Assembly: GCF_900184265.1 (NCBI RefSeq)
Contig: NZ_FXXA01000002.1
Location: 434,001 to 498,000 of the forward strand
DNA from: Eggerthella timonensis
GTDB lineage: Bacteria; Actinomycetota; Coriobacteriia; Coriobacteriales; Eggerthellaceae
Length of the DNA stretch: 64,000 nt
Direction of reading: 5' to 3'
Below, one piece after another: positions 26,913 to 35,754 of the stretch. Below the pieces are notes generated by a model. The model was not told where the DNA came from and did not search any database. It worked only from the letters and a program-made list of their open reading frames with translations. Numbering within the stretch: the stretch's first letter is position 1; each line of letters opens with the position of its first letter. The position numbers and the translations under genes are program-made.

Positions 26913-27914
26913 ATGACGACCAGCTTCCGCAAGGCCCTTGCCGAGGACGGGTTCGCGATCGCCTTCTCGGCGACGACGCTCCTGTGCGCGCTCCTGTTCG
27001 CCGCGCCCGCGCCCGCGTCCGCGGACATCGCCGGCGACATCAACGCCTGGCTCTGCGGGATCCTTCGCGACACGTGCAACTGGATCTTCGCGGGCCAGAC
27101 GGACATGCTGAGGTCCATCGGCGCCGACGGCGTGCTCTCCGCAGGCTTCGAGCAGATGCTCGGCAGCGCGGGCGACGTCACCATGTACGACGTCGTGCAC
27201 GGCGTCTGGCAGGCGGCCATCCTTCCCATCGGATGCGGGATGCTCTCGTTCGTGTTCACCGTGCAGCTCATCAAGGTGTCGCAGAGGATGGACGGCAACG
27301 CGAGCATGCCCGGCGTGAAGGAGGTCGTGTTCATGCTCGTGTTCTTCGCCGTGTTCCTGTTCCTCGTCCAGAACAGCTTCGACCTCATGCAGGCCGTCTA
27401 CGAGGTGGTCAAGCTCGCCATCGACCGCGTTGCCGGCCTGTTCGGCGGCGGCGCGCCCCTGGACCTCTCCGAGGTGTCCATCGCCACGACCGACGACGAC
27501 GTGGCGGCGCTGCTCGCCATGCTGGTGGTCGCGCTCGCGAGCTGGCTCGTGGTGATCGTCGCCTACGTGGTGGCGCTCGTGGTCAGCTGGGCGCGCGCCA
27601 TCCAGATCTACGTCATGGCCGCGTTCAGCCCCATCCCCTTCGCGCTCATGTCGCTCGACGAGACGCGCCAGATGGGGGTCGGCTACCTGAAGAGCTTCGC
27701 CGCCGTGTGCCTCGCGGGCGTCATCATCCTGGTGCTCCTGGTGTCGTTCCCCATCGTGCTCGGGGGCCTCGACGCGGCGAGCGCCGGCGTGCCGGTGGTG
27801 GACTCCATCGTGGGAGGGCTGTCCTATGCGCTCCAGTACCTCGCCATGTGCGTGCTCCTCATCCTCTCGCTCGTGAAGAGCGGGTCGTGGGCGCGCGAGG
27901 TCATGGGCGGGTGA
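26913..27914 (+). CDS. VirB6/TrbL-like polytopic channel protein
   Basis: 333 residues with a signal-like first helix ending ASADIAGDINAW, then about six membrane segments, with the VirB6-style motif SWARAIQIYVMAAFSPIPFALMSL. It should form part of the inner-membrane channel for DNA. It is the last recognisable core gene of the plus-strand conjugation set. Confidence 0.85.
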   Translation: MTTSFRKALAEDGFAIAFSATTLLCALLFAAPAPASADIAGDINAWLCGILRDTCNWIFAGQTDMLRSIGADGVLSAGFEQMLGSAGDVTMYDVVHGVWQAAILPIGCGMLSFVFTVQLIKVSQRMDGNASMPGVKEVVFMLVFFAVFLFLVQNSFDLMQAVYEVVKLAIDRVAGLFGGGAPLDLSEVSIATTDDDVAALLAMLVVALASWLVVIVAYVVALVVSWARAIQIYVMAAFSPIPFALMSLDETRQMGVGYLKSFAAVCLAGVIILVLLVSFPIVLGGLDAASAGVPVVDSIVGGLSYALQYLAMCVLLILSLVKSGSWAREVMGG

Positions 27915-28017
27915 CGGGCGTGGGCGGCAGGGCGCGCGGCCCGTGACGGCGAACGCGCGAAACGGTTGCGCCCCCCGGAGGGCGGGCGCGGTGGAAAGCG
28001 AAGAGAAGGAGAGGCCC

Positions 28018-28515
28018 ATGGCCGAAGAGCAGAGGAAGAACGTCTACATCTCGCTGCACGAGGCGTTCGTGAAGGAAGGCATCAAGTACACCGACAAGAG
28101 GACCGGCGAGGAGAAGTCGTTCAACGTCGCGCGCATCCCCTCGGGCACGCTCGTCGACGGGAAGGACGTGGGAGGCTACGAGTTCAGCCCCCTGTTCGTG
28201 AACCCCTCGAGGTTCAGGGGCGAGCATTGGCGCGACATACCGCTTCTGGCCGACCGCGAGGTTCGCCTGCAGAAGTCGGTGCTCGACGCGGAGGGCAAGC
28301 CCGTCCTCGGCGAGGACGGCAAGCGCCAGAAGGACACGCTCGCCGTCGCCCCCGCGCAGCTCAAGGAGGCGCTCTCCGAGGCGCGCAAGCGCTACGCGGA
28401 GGAGCACGCCAAGGACGACCGCGGCCTGACCGAGCGCGCGGAGGCGGCGAGGGACGCCGCGGGCGACATGGAGAGGGACGGCGGCGGGCGCCCTTTAGGG
28501 CGTGAGGCGCGATGA
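28018..28515 (+). CDS. Soluble ICE protein of unknown function
   Basis: 165 residues starting MAEEQRKNVYISLHEAFVKE. The first ~70 residues look folded (SFNVARIPSGTLVDGKDVGG, EFSPLFVNPSRF) and the last ~70 are charged and helical. AAGGAGAGG precedes the ATG. It overlaps the following surface-protein gene by 4 bases, which suggests coupling. I do not recognise the family. Confidence 0.72.
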   Translation: MAEEQRKNVYISLHEAFVKEGIKYTDKRTGEEKSFNVARIPSGTLVDGKDVGGYEFSPLFVNPSRFRGEHWRDIPLLADREVRLQKSVLDAEGKPVLGEDGKRQKDTLAVAPAQLKEALSEARKRYAEEHAKDDRGLTERAEAARDAAGDMERDGGGRPLGREAR

Positions 28516-31500
28516 GCGGGGCGGTTGCGGGGACGGCGTCCAAGGGAACGGGCGCCGGCAAGGCCGTGCGCGTCCTCCTCGCCGCAGCGCTCGCCCTGGG
28601 GGCGATGCTGCCCGCGCTCGGGCTTCCCGGCAAGGCGGACGCCGCGCAGGGCGCGGCGCTCTCGGTCGGGGCGGACATCCTCTACGATTCCTACCACACC
28701 ACCTGGTTCGAGGTGGACGGCCAGACCGCCTGGTGCGCCAACCCCTCGAAGTATACGCCCGAGGCCGGATCCTACGCTAAGCAGACGCTCTCCGCGCCGA
28801 GCGGGCGCACGGCGGAGCTCGCCGCCGACATCTGGTTCTCCTACGGCTCGCCCGGCTTCGACGCGTCGCTGTGGCCAAGCGCATGGTACGACGGCGGAGC
28901 CATGAGCGCCGACCGCTACATGGCGCTCGCGCACATCCTCATGGCGGACACCTACGCGAGCGACGGGGACTACGCGCTGTTCGGCTGCTCGGAGGGCTTC
29001 AGGGAGTGGGTGCGTTGGAACGTGATCGGCTTCGGCCGCGACGGGAGCCTCGTGAACGACGGGGCGACGGGCAGGATCGCCGCCCGGGCGGGCGAGGTCC
29101 CCTCGTCGTTCGAGCCGTTCATGCTCCGCACGGGCTCCTCCACCCAGGTGATCCTCTCGTTCACCTACAGCACCACGGTCAAGGTGGCGAAGACGGCTTC
29201 CGAGAGCTGGGCGGCCGGCGATCCCGACTATTCGTACGCGGGGGCGGTGTACGGGGTATACTCCTCCCGGGCCGACGCGGAAGCCGACCGAGGCCGGGTG
29301 GCCGAGATCGTCACCGACGCGGCCGGCGCGGGAGAGTCCGGCAGCCTCGGGGCCACGCGCGAGACGTTCTATGCGAAGGAGGTGAGGCCTTCCCCGGGCT
29401 ACGCGCTCGACCCGAACGTCTACGAGGCGTCGCCGGCCAACGGCTACGCCTTCTCCTCGACGGAGCCGCCCGTCACGGCGAAGCTCGTCCTTGTGAAGTT
29501 CGACGAGGAGACGGGCAAGGGGCAGGCCCAAGGCGACGCCACGCTCGACGGCGCGCTGTACCAGGCGAGCTACGAGCGCGGAGGCGCCACGGAAACCGTG
29601 CAAGGGCGCACGCAGGGCGCGACCGTCGTGTTCGAGGGCATCCCCCTGGGCGACGTCGAGGTTCGCGAGCTCGATGCCTCCGGCGGCTACCTGCTCGACC
29701 GCGAACCCCACCGCCTGCGCGTGACGGCGGACATGGCCGAGGGCGGCGAGGCCGTCGTCGAGATCGCTCCTGCGGGCGAGTTCGGCGAGGCCGTGCAGCG
29801 CGGCGGCCTCATGGTGGGCAAGGGCGACGCGGAGCGCTACGACCACGAGGACGGGACCTATTGGAACTACGCCCAGGGCGACGCCACCTTCGAGGGGGCG
29901 GAGTTCACGGTGTACAACCGATCCGCCGCGGCCGTCTGGCACGACGCGAACGGCGACGGCGCGTTCCAGGAATCCGAGGCGTTCGAGCCCGGCGAGGCCG
30001 TCATGACCGTGGCGACCGAGTACGACGCCTCCCTCGACGCCTGGACGGCGACGACGGGCGTGCGGGCGCTTCCCTTCGGCACCTACGAGGTCGTGGAGAC
30101 GAAGGCGCCCGAGGGCTACACGGGCGAGGGCATCGTGAGCCATGTGGTCGAGATCCGCGAGGACGGCCAGTTCGACCAGCTCGTGTACGGCGACGGCATG
30201 CTCAACGAGGTGGCGCGCGGCGGCGTTCAGGTGCAGAAGGACGACCTCGAGCTTTCCGCGAGCGAGGCGCTGGGGGGCGCCGGGCATTCGAGCATCGGCG
30301 ACGAGGGCTGCCTCGGCAGCTCGCTCGCGGGCATCGGGTTCACCGTCGTCAACGCCTCCGAGCACGGCGTCATGGTGGGCGGCACGTACTTCCCCACGGG
30401 AAGCGTCGTCGCCGAGATCGAGACAGCTTGGAACCCGGAAGCGCGGGCCTACACCGCCCAGACGGCCTCCGACACGCTGCCTTTCGGCACCTACACCATC
30501 GCGGAGACGTCCACCAACGACAGCTACCTGCTCACCGACGGCGAGCCCCGCACCTTCGTGGTGCGGGAGGGCGGCAGGGTGGTCAAGGCCGACCGCGAGG
30601 GCGGCGCGCTCCTGTGGCGAGACCAGGTTGTGCGCCACGACATGCACCTGCAGAAGAAGGGGTCTATCGGTGGCGGGAAGCTCGCGTTCGTGCCCTTCCT
30701 CATCACCAACTCCACCACGGGAGAAGCTCATGTTGCCGTGACCGACCGCAACGGCATGCTCAGCACCTCAAGCGACTGGCGCAGCCGCGAGGGCGTGGTC
30801 AACGCCAACGATGAGCTTCTGGGCGAAGACTACATCGACACTGCGGACATCGTGGAGGAGTCGGGGATCTGGTTCGGGCTGGGCGAGGACGGCACCATGG
30901 CCGAGCCCGACGACCGGCTGGGCGCGCTCCCCTACGGGGAGTACGCGATCGAGGAGATGCGCTGCGAGGCCAACGAGGGCTACGAGCTGTGGTCGGACAC
31001 CTTCAACGTGAGCCGCGACACGACCGCCACGGGCCTCGACATCGACCTGGGCACCGTGGACGACCAGCCCCTGCCGAAGCTGGCGACCGAGGCCGCCGAC
31101 AAGGCGGACGGCGACCATGTGCTCGCGCCCGAGGGCGCCGTCAATGTGGTGGACAAGGTTGCCTACGCGAATCTCGTGCCCGGCAAGGCCTACACCGTGC
31201 GCGGCACGCTCATGGACAAGGCGACGGGCGAGCCCCTGGAGTCGGGCGGCGAGCCCGTGACGTCCGAGAGGGAGTTCTCGCCCATCGCGCCTTCCGGCAC
31301 GGTGGAGGTGGAGTTCGCCTTCGACGCGTCGGCTCTGGCAGGGCGCGAGATCGTGGCGTTCGAGAGCCTCGTGCTCGAGGGCGTCGAGGTCGCGGCGCAC
31401 GCCGACATCTACGACGAGGGGCAGACCGTGAGGGTGGAGGAGGCGCCCGAGATCGGCACCGTCGCCACCGATGCCGCCGACGGCGACCACGAGGCCTCGG

Positions 31501-32387
31501 CCGACTCGACCGTGCGCATCGAGGACCAGGTGATATACCGCGGCATCGTCCCCGGCGAAAGCTACACCGCCAAGGGCGTCCTCATGGACGCCGCGACGGG
31601 CGAGCCCGTCCTCGTGAACGGAGAGCGCGTCGAAGGCGAGGCGGAGTTCGTGCCGCAAGAGCCTTCCGGGCACGTCACGGTCGCCTTCGAGTTCGACGGC
31701 AGCGCCCTTCGGGGGCACGACGTCGTGGCGTTCGAGGCCCTGTACCGGGACGGCGAGAAGGTGTGCGAGCACGCCGACATATCCGACAAGGGGCAGACGG
31801 TTCGCCTGGGCGAGCCGGAGCCCGAGATAGGGACCACGGCCGCCGACGCCGACGACGGCGACCACGAGGCCGCGGCGGACGAGGAGGTGGCCATCGTCGA
31901 CGAGGTGCGCTACGAGAACCTGGAGCCGGGCCGCGAGTACGTTCTCACTGGCATCCTCGTCGACAAGGCCGAGGCGAAGCCCCTGGAGAAGGACGGCAAG
32001 ATCCTCGAGTCCGTCGTGAGGTTCGTCCCCGAGGAGCCGGACGGCTCTGTCGAGGTGAAGTTCTCCTTCGACGGCTCCCTGCTGGCGGGGCGCACGGTCG
32101 TGGCCTTCGAGAGCCTGTCGCTGGACGGCGAGGAGGTGGCGGTCCATGCGGACATCGACGACATGGGCCAGAGCGTGCTCCTCGTCGAACCGCCCCGCGA
32201 GGAGCCTCCCGCCGAGAACCCGCCGAGCCCCGGCATGCCCCAGACCGGGGACACGGCGACGTGGATCCCGCTCGCGTGCCTCGCCGGGGCGGCCGCCTGC
32301 GCCGTCGCGGTCGGCGCGCTGGGGTGTCGCAGGCAGCGGAAGGACGAGAAGGACGGTGCTCCCGTCGAAGAGGGAGAGGAGGTATAG
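28512..32387 (+). CDS. Thioester/VaFE-repeat surface protein, sortase-anchored
   Basis: 1291 residues: a signal peptide (~20-45), an N-terminal TQXA-type thioester domain (AWCANPSK), several CnaB/SpaA-like domains rich in isopeptide-type repeats (FGTYEVVETKAPEGY, FGTYTIAETSTNDSY), three VaFE repeats between about 857 and 1215 (YANLVPGKAYTVRGTLMDKA, YRGIVPGESYTAKGVLMDAA and YENLEPGREYVLTGILVDKA), a sorting signal MPQTG near 1240, a membrane helix and a charged tail. Thioester domains bind covalently to host or cell surfaces, so this is probably the element's mating or host adhesin. It is translationally coupled to the gene before it. Confidence 0.9.
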   Translation: MSGAVAGTASKGTGAGKAVRVLLAAALALGAMLPALGLPGKADAAQGAALSVGADILYDSYHTTWFEVDGQTAWCANPSKYTPEAGSYAKQTLSAPSGRTAELAADIWFSYGSPGFDASLWPSAWYDGGAMSADRYMALAHILMADTYASDGDYALFGCSEGFREWVRWNVIGFGRDGSLVNDGATGRIAARAGEVPSSFEPFMLRTGSSTQVILSFTYSTTVKVAKTASESWAAGDPDYSYAGAVYGVYSSRADAEADRGRVAEIVTDAAGAGESGSLGATRETFYAKEVRPSPGYALDPNVYEASPANGYAFSSTEPPVTAKLVLVKFDEETGKGQAQGDATLDGALYQASYERGGATETVQGRTQGATVVFEGIPLGDVEVRELDASGGYLLDREPHRLRVTADMAEGGEAVVEIAPAGEFGEAVQRGGLMVGKGDAERYDHEDGTYWNYAQGDATFEGAEFTVYNRSAAAVWHDANGDGAFQESEAFEPGEAVMTVATEYDASLDAWTATTGVRALPFGTYEVVETKAPEGYTGEGIVSHVVEIREDGQFDQLVYGDGMLNEVARGGVQVQKDDLELSASEALGGAGHSSIGDEGCLGSSLAGIGFTVVNASEHGVMVGGTYFPTGSVVAEIETAWNPEARAYTAQTASDTLPFGTYTIAETSTNDSYLLTDGEPRTFVVREGGRVVKADREGGALLWRDQVVRHDMHLQKKGSIGGGKLAFVPFLITNSTTGEAHVAVTDRNGMLSTSSDWRSREGVVNANDELLGEDYIDTADIVEESGIWFGLGEDGTMAEPDDRLGALPYGEYAIEEMRCEANEGYELWSDTFNVSRDTTATGLDIDLGTVDDQPLPKLATEAADKADGDHVLAPEGAVNVVDKVAYANLVPGKAYTVRGTLMDKATGEPLESGGEPVTSEREFSPIAPSGTVEVEFAFDASALAGREIVAFESLVLEGVEVAAHADIYDEGQTVRVEEAPEIGTVATDAADGDHEASADSTVRIEDQVIYRGIVPGESYTAKGVLMDAATGEPVLVNGERVEGEAEFVPQEPSGHVTVAFEFDGSALRGHDVVAFEALYRDGEKVCEHADISDKGQTVRLGEPEPEIGTTAADADDGDHEAAADEEVAIVDEVRYENLEPGREYVLTGILVDKAEAKPLEKDGKILESVVRFVPEEPDGSVEVKFSFDGSLLAGRTVVAFESLSLDGEEVAVHADIDDMGQSVLLVEPPREEPPAENPPSPGMPQTGDTATWIPLACLAGAAACAVAVGALGCRRQRKDEKDGAPVEEGEEV

Positions 32388-32388
32388 C

Positions 32389-32493
32389 ATGGGCCTCGTC
32401 CTGTTCGCCGCAGGGTTCGCCATGGGAGCCTGCGCCCTCACCGGCTACGCCTGCGTGAAGGTCGGAGCGGATGCCGAGCGGGCTTTGGGCTAG
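32389..32493 (+). CDS. 34-residue membrane peptide
   Basis: MGLVLFAAGFAMGACALTGY begins a 34-residue peptide with one hydrophobic helix and a short charged end. A GGAGAGGAGG box spans the end of the surface-protein gene, and the ATG is 1 base past its stop codon. Spacing and box suggest it is translated. Function unknown. Confidence 0.6.
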   Translation: MGLVLFAAGFAMGACALTGYACVKVGADAERALG

Positions 32494-32526
32494 CGGCGCG
32501 CTATCAAACGCCCGCTCTCCACCGGT

Positions 32527-32740
32527 AGCTCCCTCGCGCGATGCAAGGGAGCTACCCCCTTCTCTTGCCCTTCGTGGCGGCCGCTATCCCCTCTACCATG
32601 TCCTTCGTCACGAAGCTGCACGGATCCAGCCTGAGGGCGACGCAGAGCTTCAGGAATTCGTCCACCCGCATCTCGCGCTGGCCGTTCAGCACGTACCACA
32701 GGCGCTTGCGGTCCGAGCCGATGCGCCTCGCGAGCTCGGC
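32527..32740. repeat. 214-bp direct repeat, left copy
   Basis: Matches 35242-35455 over the same length with only scattered substitutions. It covers a hairpin terminator and most of an XRE gene. In the hairpin, the left copy reads AGCTCCCT/AGGGAGCT where the right reads AGCGCCCT/AGGGCGCT, so base changes are compensated. Confidence 0.92.
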
Positions 32741-32833
32741 GACGCTCATGCCTCGCTCAAGACGCACTTCGCTCATCGATTTGGCAGCGTTCATCATAAG
32801 AGACCCAGCCTCTGACATCCGCAGAGCCTTCAT
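32552..32833 (-). CDS. XRE-family regulator, copy 1
   Basis: 93 residues with the helix-turn-helix RGMSVAELARRIGSDRKRLW and the tail VEGIAAATKGKRRG. It is nearly identical to the protein at 35267-35539 over 60 residues and diverges in its N-terminus. The start is uncertain: several in-frame ATGs lie at the 5' end (first, 14th and 20th residues). It follows a hairpin terminator on its 3' side. Confidence 0.78.
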   Translation of the reverse strand: MKALRMSEAGSLMMNAAKSMSEVRLERGMSVAELARRIGSDRKRLWYVLNGQREMRVDEFLKLCVALRLDPCSFVTKDMVEGIAAATKGKRRG

Positions 32834-32912
32834 GGGTGTCGGTTAAGGAGGTGTTATGGGGCGCACTTTCCAATCCGGCGGCGCCGAAGTATACGAAGCC
32901 GCCGTCCGGCGC

Positions 32913-33662
32913 TCACTCCTCGATTCCCCTTTTGCGACGGAAAACGACAAGCGCGGCGAGAAAGAGCGCGGCGCACCAGACTATGGTTGCAGTCGCCCCT
33001 CCCGCAGTAGCGATCAAGGAAGCATCGTAGTAGGTCGCAGGATCGAGGAACGCCATGGCAACACGATATGCGAAGCTGCCAGGAAGAAGGAACCCCCATT
33101 CAGACCCGATGAAGAAGCACGATACGAAGCCGTACATGACACCCGCCGCGCTTACCCCCACCGAGCTGCGCGATACGATTGCGACCAGGAATCCAGCGCA
33201 CGTGCACACCATGATAATGGAGAGCGCTTCCGCCATGAAGCCAGGGGCGAAAGAGCACCAAACAGCAAGCCCCTCTTGAAGACCGTGCGGCGATGCAAAA
33301 GCACAGAGCGCGCCGAGGAGCACCAGCTCGATCACCGCCATCGCAAAAGAAATCGTTGCGCAGATTGCCATTTTCGACAAGAGAAGCCGGCTCTTCGGTA
33401 TTCCGTAGCTGATCCAGCTCAGATAGGTTTTATCCCGCCACTCGCGGCAAAGCAGCGATCCTGCAAGTATGAATACGGCCATGGGGTAAAACATGGCAAA
33501 CTGGTTGTTGACGAAGAAGAGCACGTCGGCCGCATCGCTTTTCCCGCCGATGACGGCACCCGCCGTGCCCGTCAACACGGGCAGGAGCGCCAGAACGAGC
33601 AGGAATGCCATGGACCGGTCTTTCTTGAGCTTTGCGAACTCGTTGCGTATGAGGCGCATCAT
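32913..33662 (-). CDS. ABC-2 type transporter permease
   Basis: 249 residues with six hydrophobic segments and the N-terminal pattern IRNEFAKLKKDRSMAFLLVLA typical of the MutE/MutG and BcrB-type permeases. Base composition is visibly less GC-rich than the conjugation genes. It overlaps the ATPase gene by 4 bases. With the ATPase it may export or resist an antimicrobial peptide, but the substrate is unknown. Confidence 0.87.
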   Translation of the reverse strand: MMRLIRNEFAKLKKDRSMAFLLVLALLPVLTGTAGAVIGGKSDAADVLFFVNNQFAMFYPMAVFILAGSLLCREWRDKTYLSWISYGIPKSRLLLSKMAICATISFAMAVIELVLLGALCAFASPHGLQEGLAVWCSFAPGFMAEALSIIMVCTCAGFLVAIVSRSSVGVSAAGVMYGFVSCFFIGSEWGFLLPGSFAYRVAMAFLDPATYYDASLIATAGGATATIVWCAALFLAALVVFRRKRGIEE

Positions 33663-34351
33663 CGTACTCCCTTCTCCGCAGTATCGCTGAACACATGCTC
33701 GTAAAGAGACTCCAGCGCAGATGCGTCCTTGAGGTCCGGGGATACGGCGGCAATCTTGCCTTCTCGCACGAACACAAGCTCGTCAGCTACAGCTGCCACT
33801 TCGTGCAAGTTATGACTGGACACAAGGATGCATCTGCCTGGTTGGCGCAACCGCCCTTGAAGAAGACCCCTCACCTCTTTAATTCCCATGGGGTCAAGCC
33901 CGTTGGTTGGCTCGTCGAGCAGAAGGTAACGCGGAGAGCCGAGACACGCCCGCGCAATCCCCAGTCGCTGGCGCATCCCCAGGGACATCTTCTTGACTTG
34001 GAGGTCGCGAGCTTGGGATAAGCCAACTTCGGCAAGGGCATCTTCGATGCCGGAGTTGCCGATGCCTCTGTATCGAGCATGGACAACCATGTTCTCATGC
34101 GCGGTCAATCGGGGGTAGAACGCTGGGTACTCGATAAGACTGCCGAACTCGTTTGGATGAGCCGGCCGGCCGTTGGAGAGCACCTCTCCGCTGTTGTCGG
34201 CCAACCCGATCATCGTCTTGAGCATGGTTGTCTTGCCGGCACCGTTAGGGCCGAGAATCCCGTATACATTGCCATCTTCAAAATCGAACGTCATGTTAGA
34301 AAGAAGCCTCTTGCCTTTTACGGCAAGGCTCACGTTTCGCAATGAGAGCAT
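33659..34351 (-). CDS. ABC transporter ATPase
   Basis: 230 residues with Walker A GPNGAGKT, a signature segment SLGMRQRLGIA and Walker B LLLDEPTNGLDP, and the switch His in SSHNLHE. It resembles the bacitracin/lantibiotic immunity group (BcrA, LanF). The ATG at 34351 follows AGGAGCTCATT. It partners the ABC-2 permease encoded next. Confidence 0.9.
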   Translation of the reverse strand: MLSLRNVSLAVKGKRLLSNMTFDFEDGNVYGILGPNGAGKTTMLKTMIGLADNSGEVLSNGRPAHPNEFGSLIEYPAFYPRLTAHENMVVHARYRGIGNSGIEDALAEVGLSQARDLQVKKMSLGMRQRLGIARACLGSPRYLLLDEPTNGLDPMGIKEVRGLLQGRLRQPGRCILVSSHNLHEVAAVADELVFVREGKIAAVSPDLKDASALESLYEHVFSDTAEKGVR

Positions 34352-34482
34352 AATGAGCTCCTGTCTTCGCATTGCCGCATCAAGCTCCCTTAAAACGCAC
34401 GGGGCTAGAGGCGCAGCAATGCGCATCGTTGTATTCGTTGTTTGAGGGAATGAGCTTCCGCCCGACTCGGGTGGATTGCGGC

Positions 34483-34857
34483 CTAGCTTGCGAAGAAGAT
34501 GCCGTAGACCGTTATACCAGCCAAAAACACCAGTACAGCTGCGCCGAGGCCGAGAAGCAGTCGGATGTACTTCCGCATGGTTGCTTTGCCTCCTTCCACG
34601 TCGGAGTAGATAGACGAAATTTGCTTCTCCGACTCGTTGAGGGAGCGCACGTCGCGCACGTCAAGGCCGCGCACCAGCTCGTCGAGGGTCACCTCGAAGT
34701 AGTCCGCAAGCAGCACGAGGCGCTGGAAATCAGGATAGGATTGGCCGGACTCCCACTTCGAGACAGTCTGGCGCGACACGCCCAACTCGTATCCGAGCTC
34801 TTCCTGGGAAAGCCCCTTTTGCTTCCTCAGAGATATAAGCCTCTCATCGAACTTCAT
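34483..34857 (-). CDS. XRE regulator with C-terminal membrane helix, upstream of the ABC genes
   Basis: 124 residues: an XRE helix-turn-helix (QKGLSQEELGYELGVSRQTV, SKWESGQSYPDFQRLVLLAD), a linker, and one membrane helix (LLLGLGAAVLVFLAGITVYG). Such membrane-tethered XRE proteins commonly precede small ABC operons. It lies 130 bases upstream of the ATPase gene and probably controls it. Confidence 0.87.
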   Translation of the reverse strand: MKFDERLISLRKQKGLSQEELGYELGVSRQTVSKWESGQSYPDFQRLVLLADYFEVTLDELVRGLDVRDVRSLNESEKQISSIYSDVEGGKATMRKYIRLLLGLGAAVLVFLAGITVYGIFFAS

Positions 34858-35241
34858 ACGTAGGTCCTTTCTTTCGATGTCAGTATGAACGCTCTTCGAT
34901 TTAAGGGGAAGGGGGCCGTTTCATCTACCAATCATGGTTGGAAATCCGTCAACTTGGGCTGACATCGAGGGGTTTTCGCCAATCGATGACTCCCGTTTTC
35001 GAGATCACCGGCCTTTCCGAACATGCGACGAGTCGCTGTCTGCCTCCGTCCGAGCAATAGCCAAGCGAGCCACGAAGGACGCTCTGCGCCACTTCCATAA
35101 TTCGCTGCTGGTCATTTCTTCAGCGTAAGATTCTCGGATTCATCCCTAAAGCTCTGCAGGTCGCCAGAACTCATCCGTTTGCGTCGGGCATACTGTGAGC
35201 CAATGCGCCTGCGTTTTTCGGCAAACTGCGTTGAGACCAGC
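34858..35241. other. Intergenic region, no gene seen
   Basis: This 384-base, lower-GC stretch separates the regulator of the ABC genes from the right 214-bp repeat. Short open frames here lack ribosome binding sites and family signatures. I see nothing I can name. Confidence 0.5.
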
Positions 35242-35455
35242 AGCGCCCTCGCGCGATGCGAGGGCGCTACCCCTTTCTCTTGCCCTTCGTGGCGGCCGCT
35301 ATCCCCTCGACCATGTCCTTCGTCACGAAGCTGCACGGATCCAGCCTGAGGGCGACGCAGAGCTTCAGGAACTCGTCCACCCGCATCTCGCGCTGGCCGT
35401 TCAGAACGTACCACAGGCGCTTGCGATCCGAGCCGATGCGCCTCGCGAGCTCGGC
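35242..35455. repeat. 214-bp direct repeat, right copy
   Basis: Same length and orientation as 32527-32740, 2715 bases away. The pair brackets the ABC transporter module. Confidence 0.92.
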
Positions 35456-35539
35456 CGTGCTGATGCCGCGCTCCTGCACCGCGTTTCTCAGAATCGATGC
35501 TATGTCACCGGAATTGCGCAAGAATACGTCTTCGGACAC
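35267..35539 (-). CDS. XRE-family regulator, copy 2
   Basis: About 90 residues from a GTG that follows GAAAGAAGG. The helix-turn-helix RGISTAELARRIGSDRKRLW and tail VEGIAAATKGKRKG match copy 1 closely, while the first ~30 residues (SEDVFLRNSGDIASILRNAV) differ. Divergent N-termini with near-identical bodies point to duplication followed by separate upstream sequence. Confidence 0.78.
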   Translation of the reverse strand: MSEDVFLRNSGDIASILRNAVQERGISTAELARRIGSDRKRLWYVLNGQREMRVDEFLKLCVALRLDPCSFVTKDMVEGIAAATKGKRKG

Positions 35540-35754
35540 CCTTCTTTCGCCGCCAGGCAAATCGTGCCGAACCGCGGGAATCGGACCGCGGCCGCCGTGA
35601 TTCCCGCATTTCCATCTGAAGCGCTTCGCGCATGACGAGCAGTCGGACAGCCCGTCTTTGCCGCCTCGTCGCGCGGGAGCCCGGTCGCGAGGGCTCCCGA
35701 AAACGTCGGGTGCGCTCGCAAGCTTCTTGACGGACCGCCTCGTCCGGGCGACGC

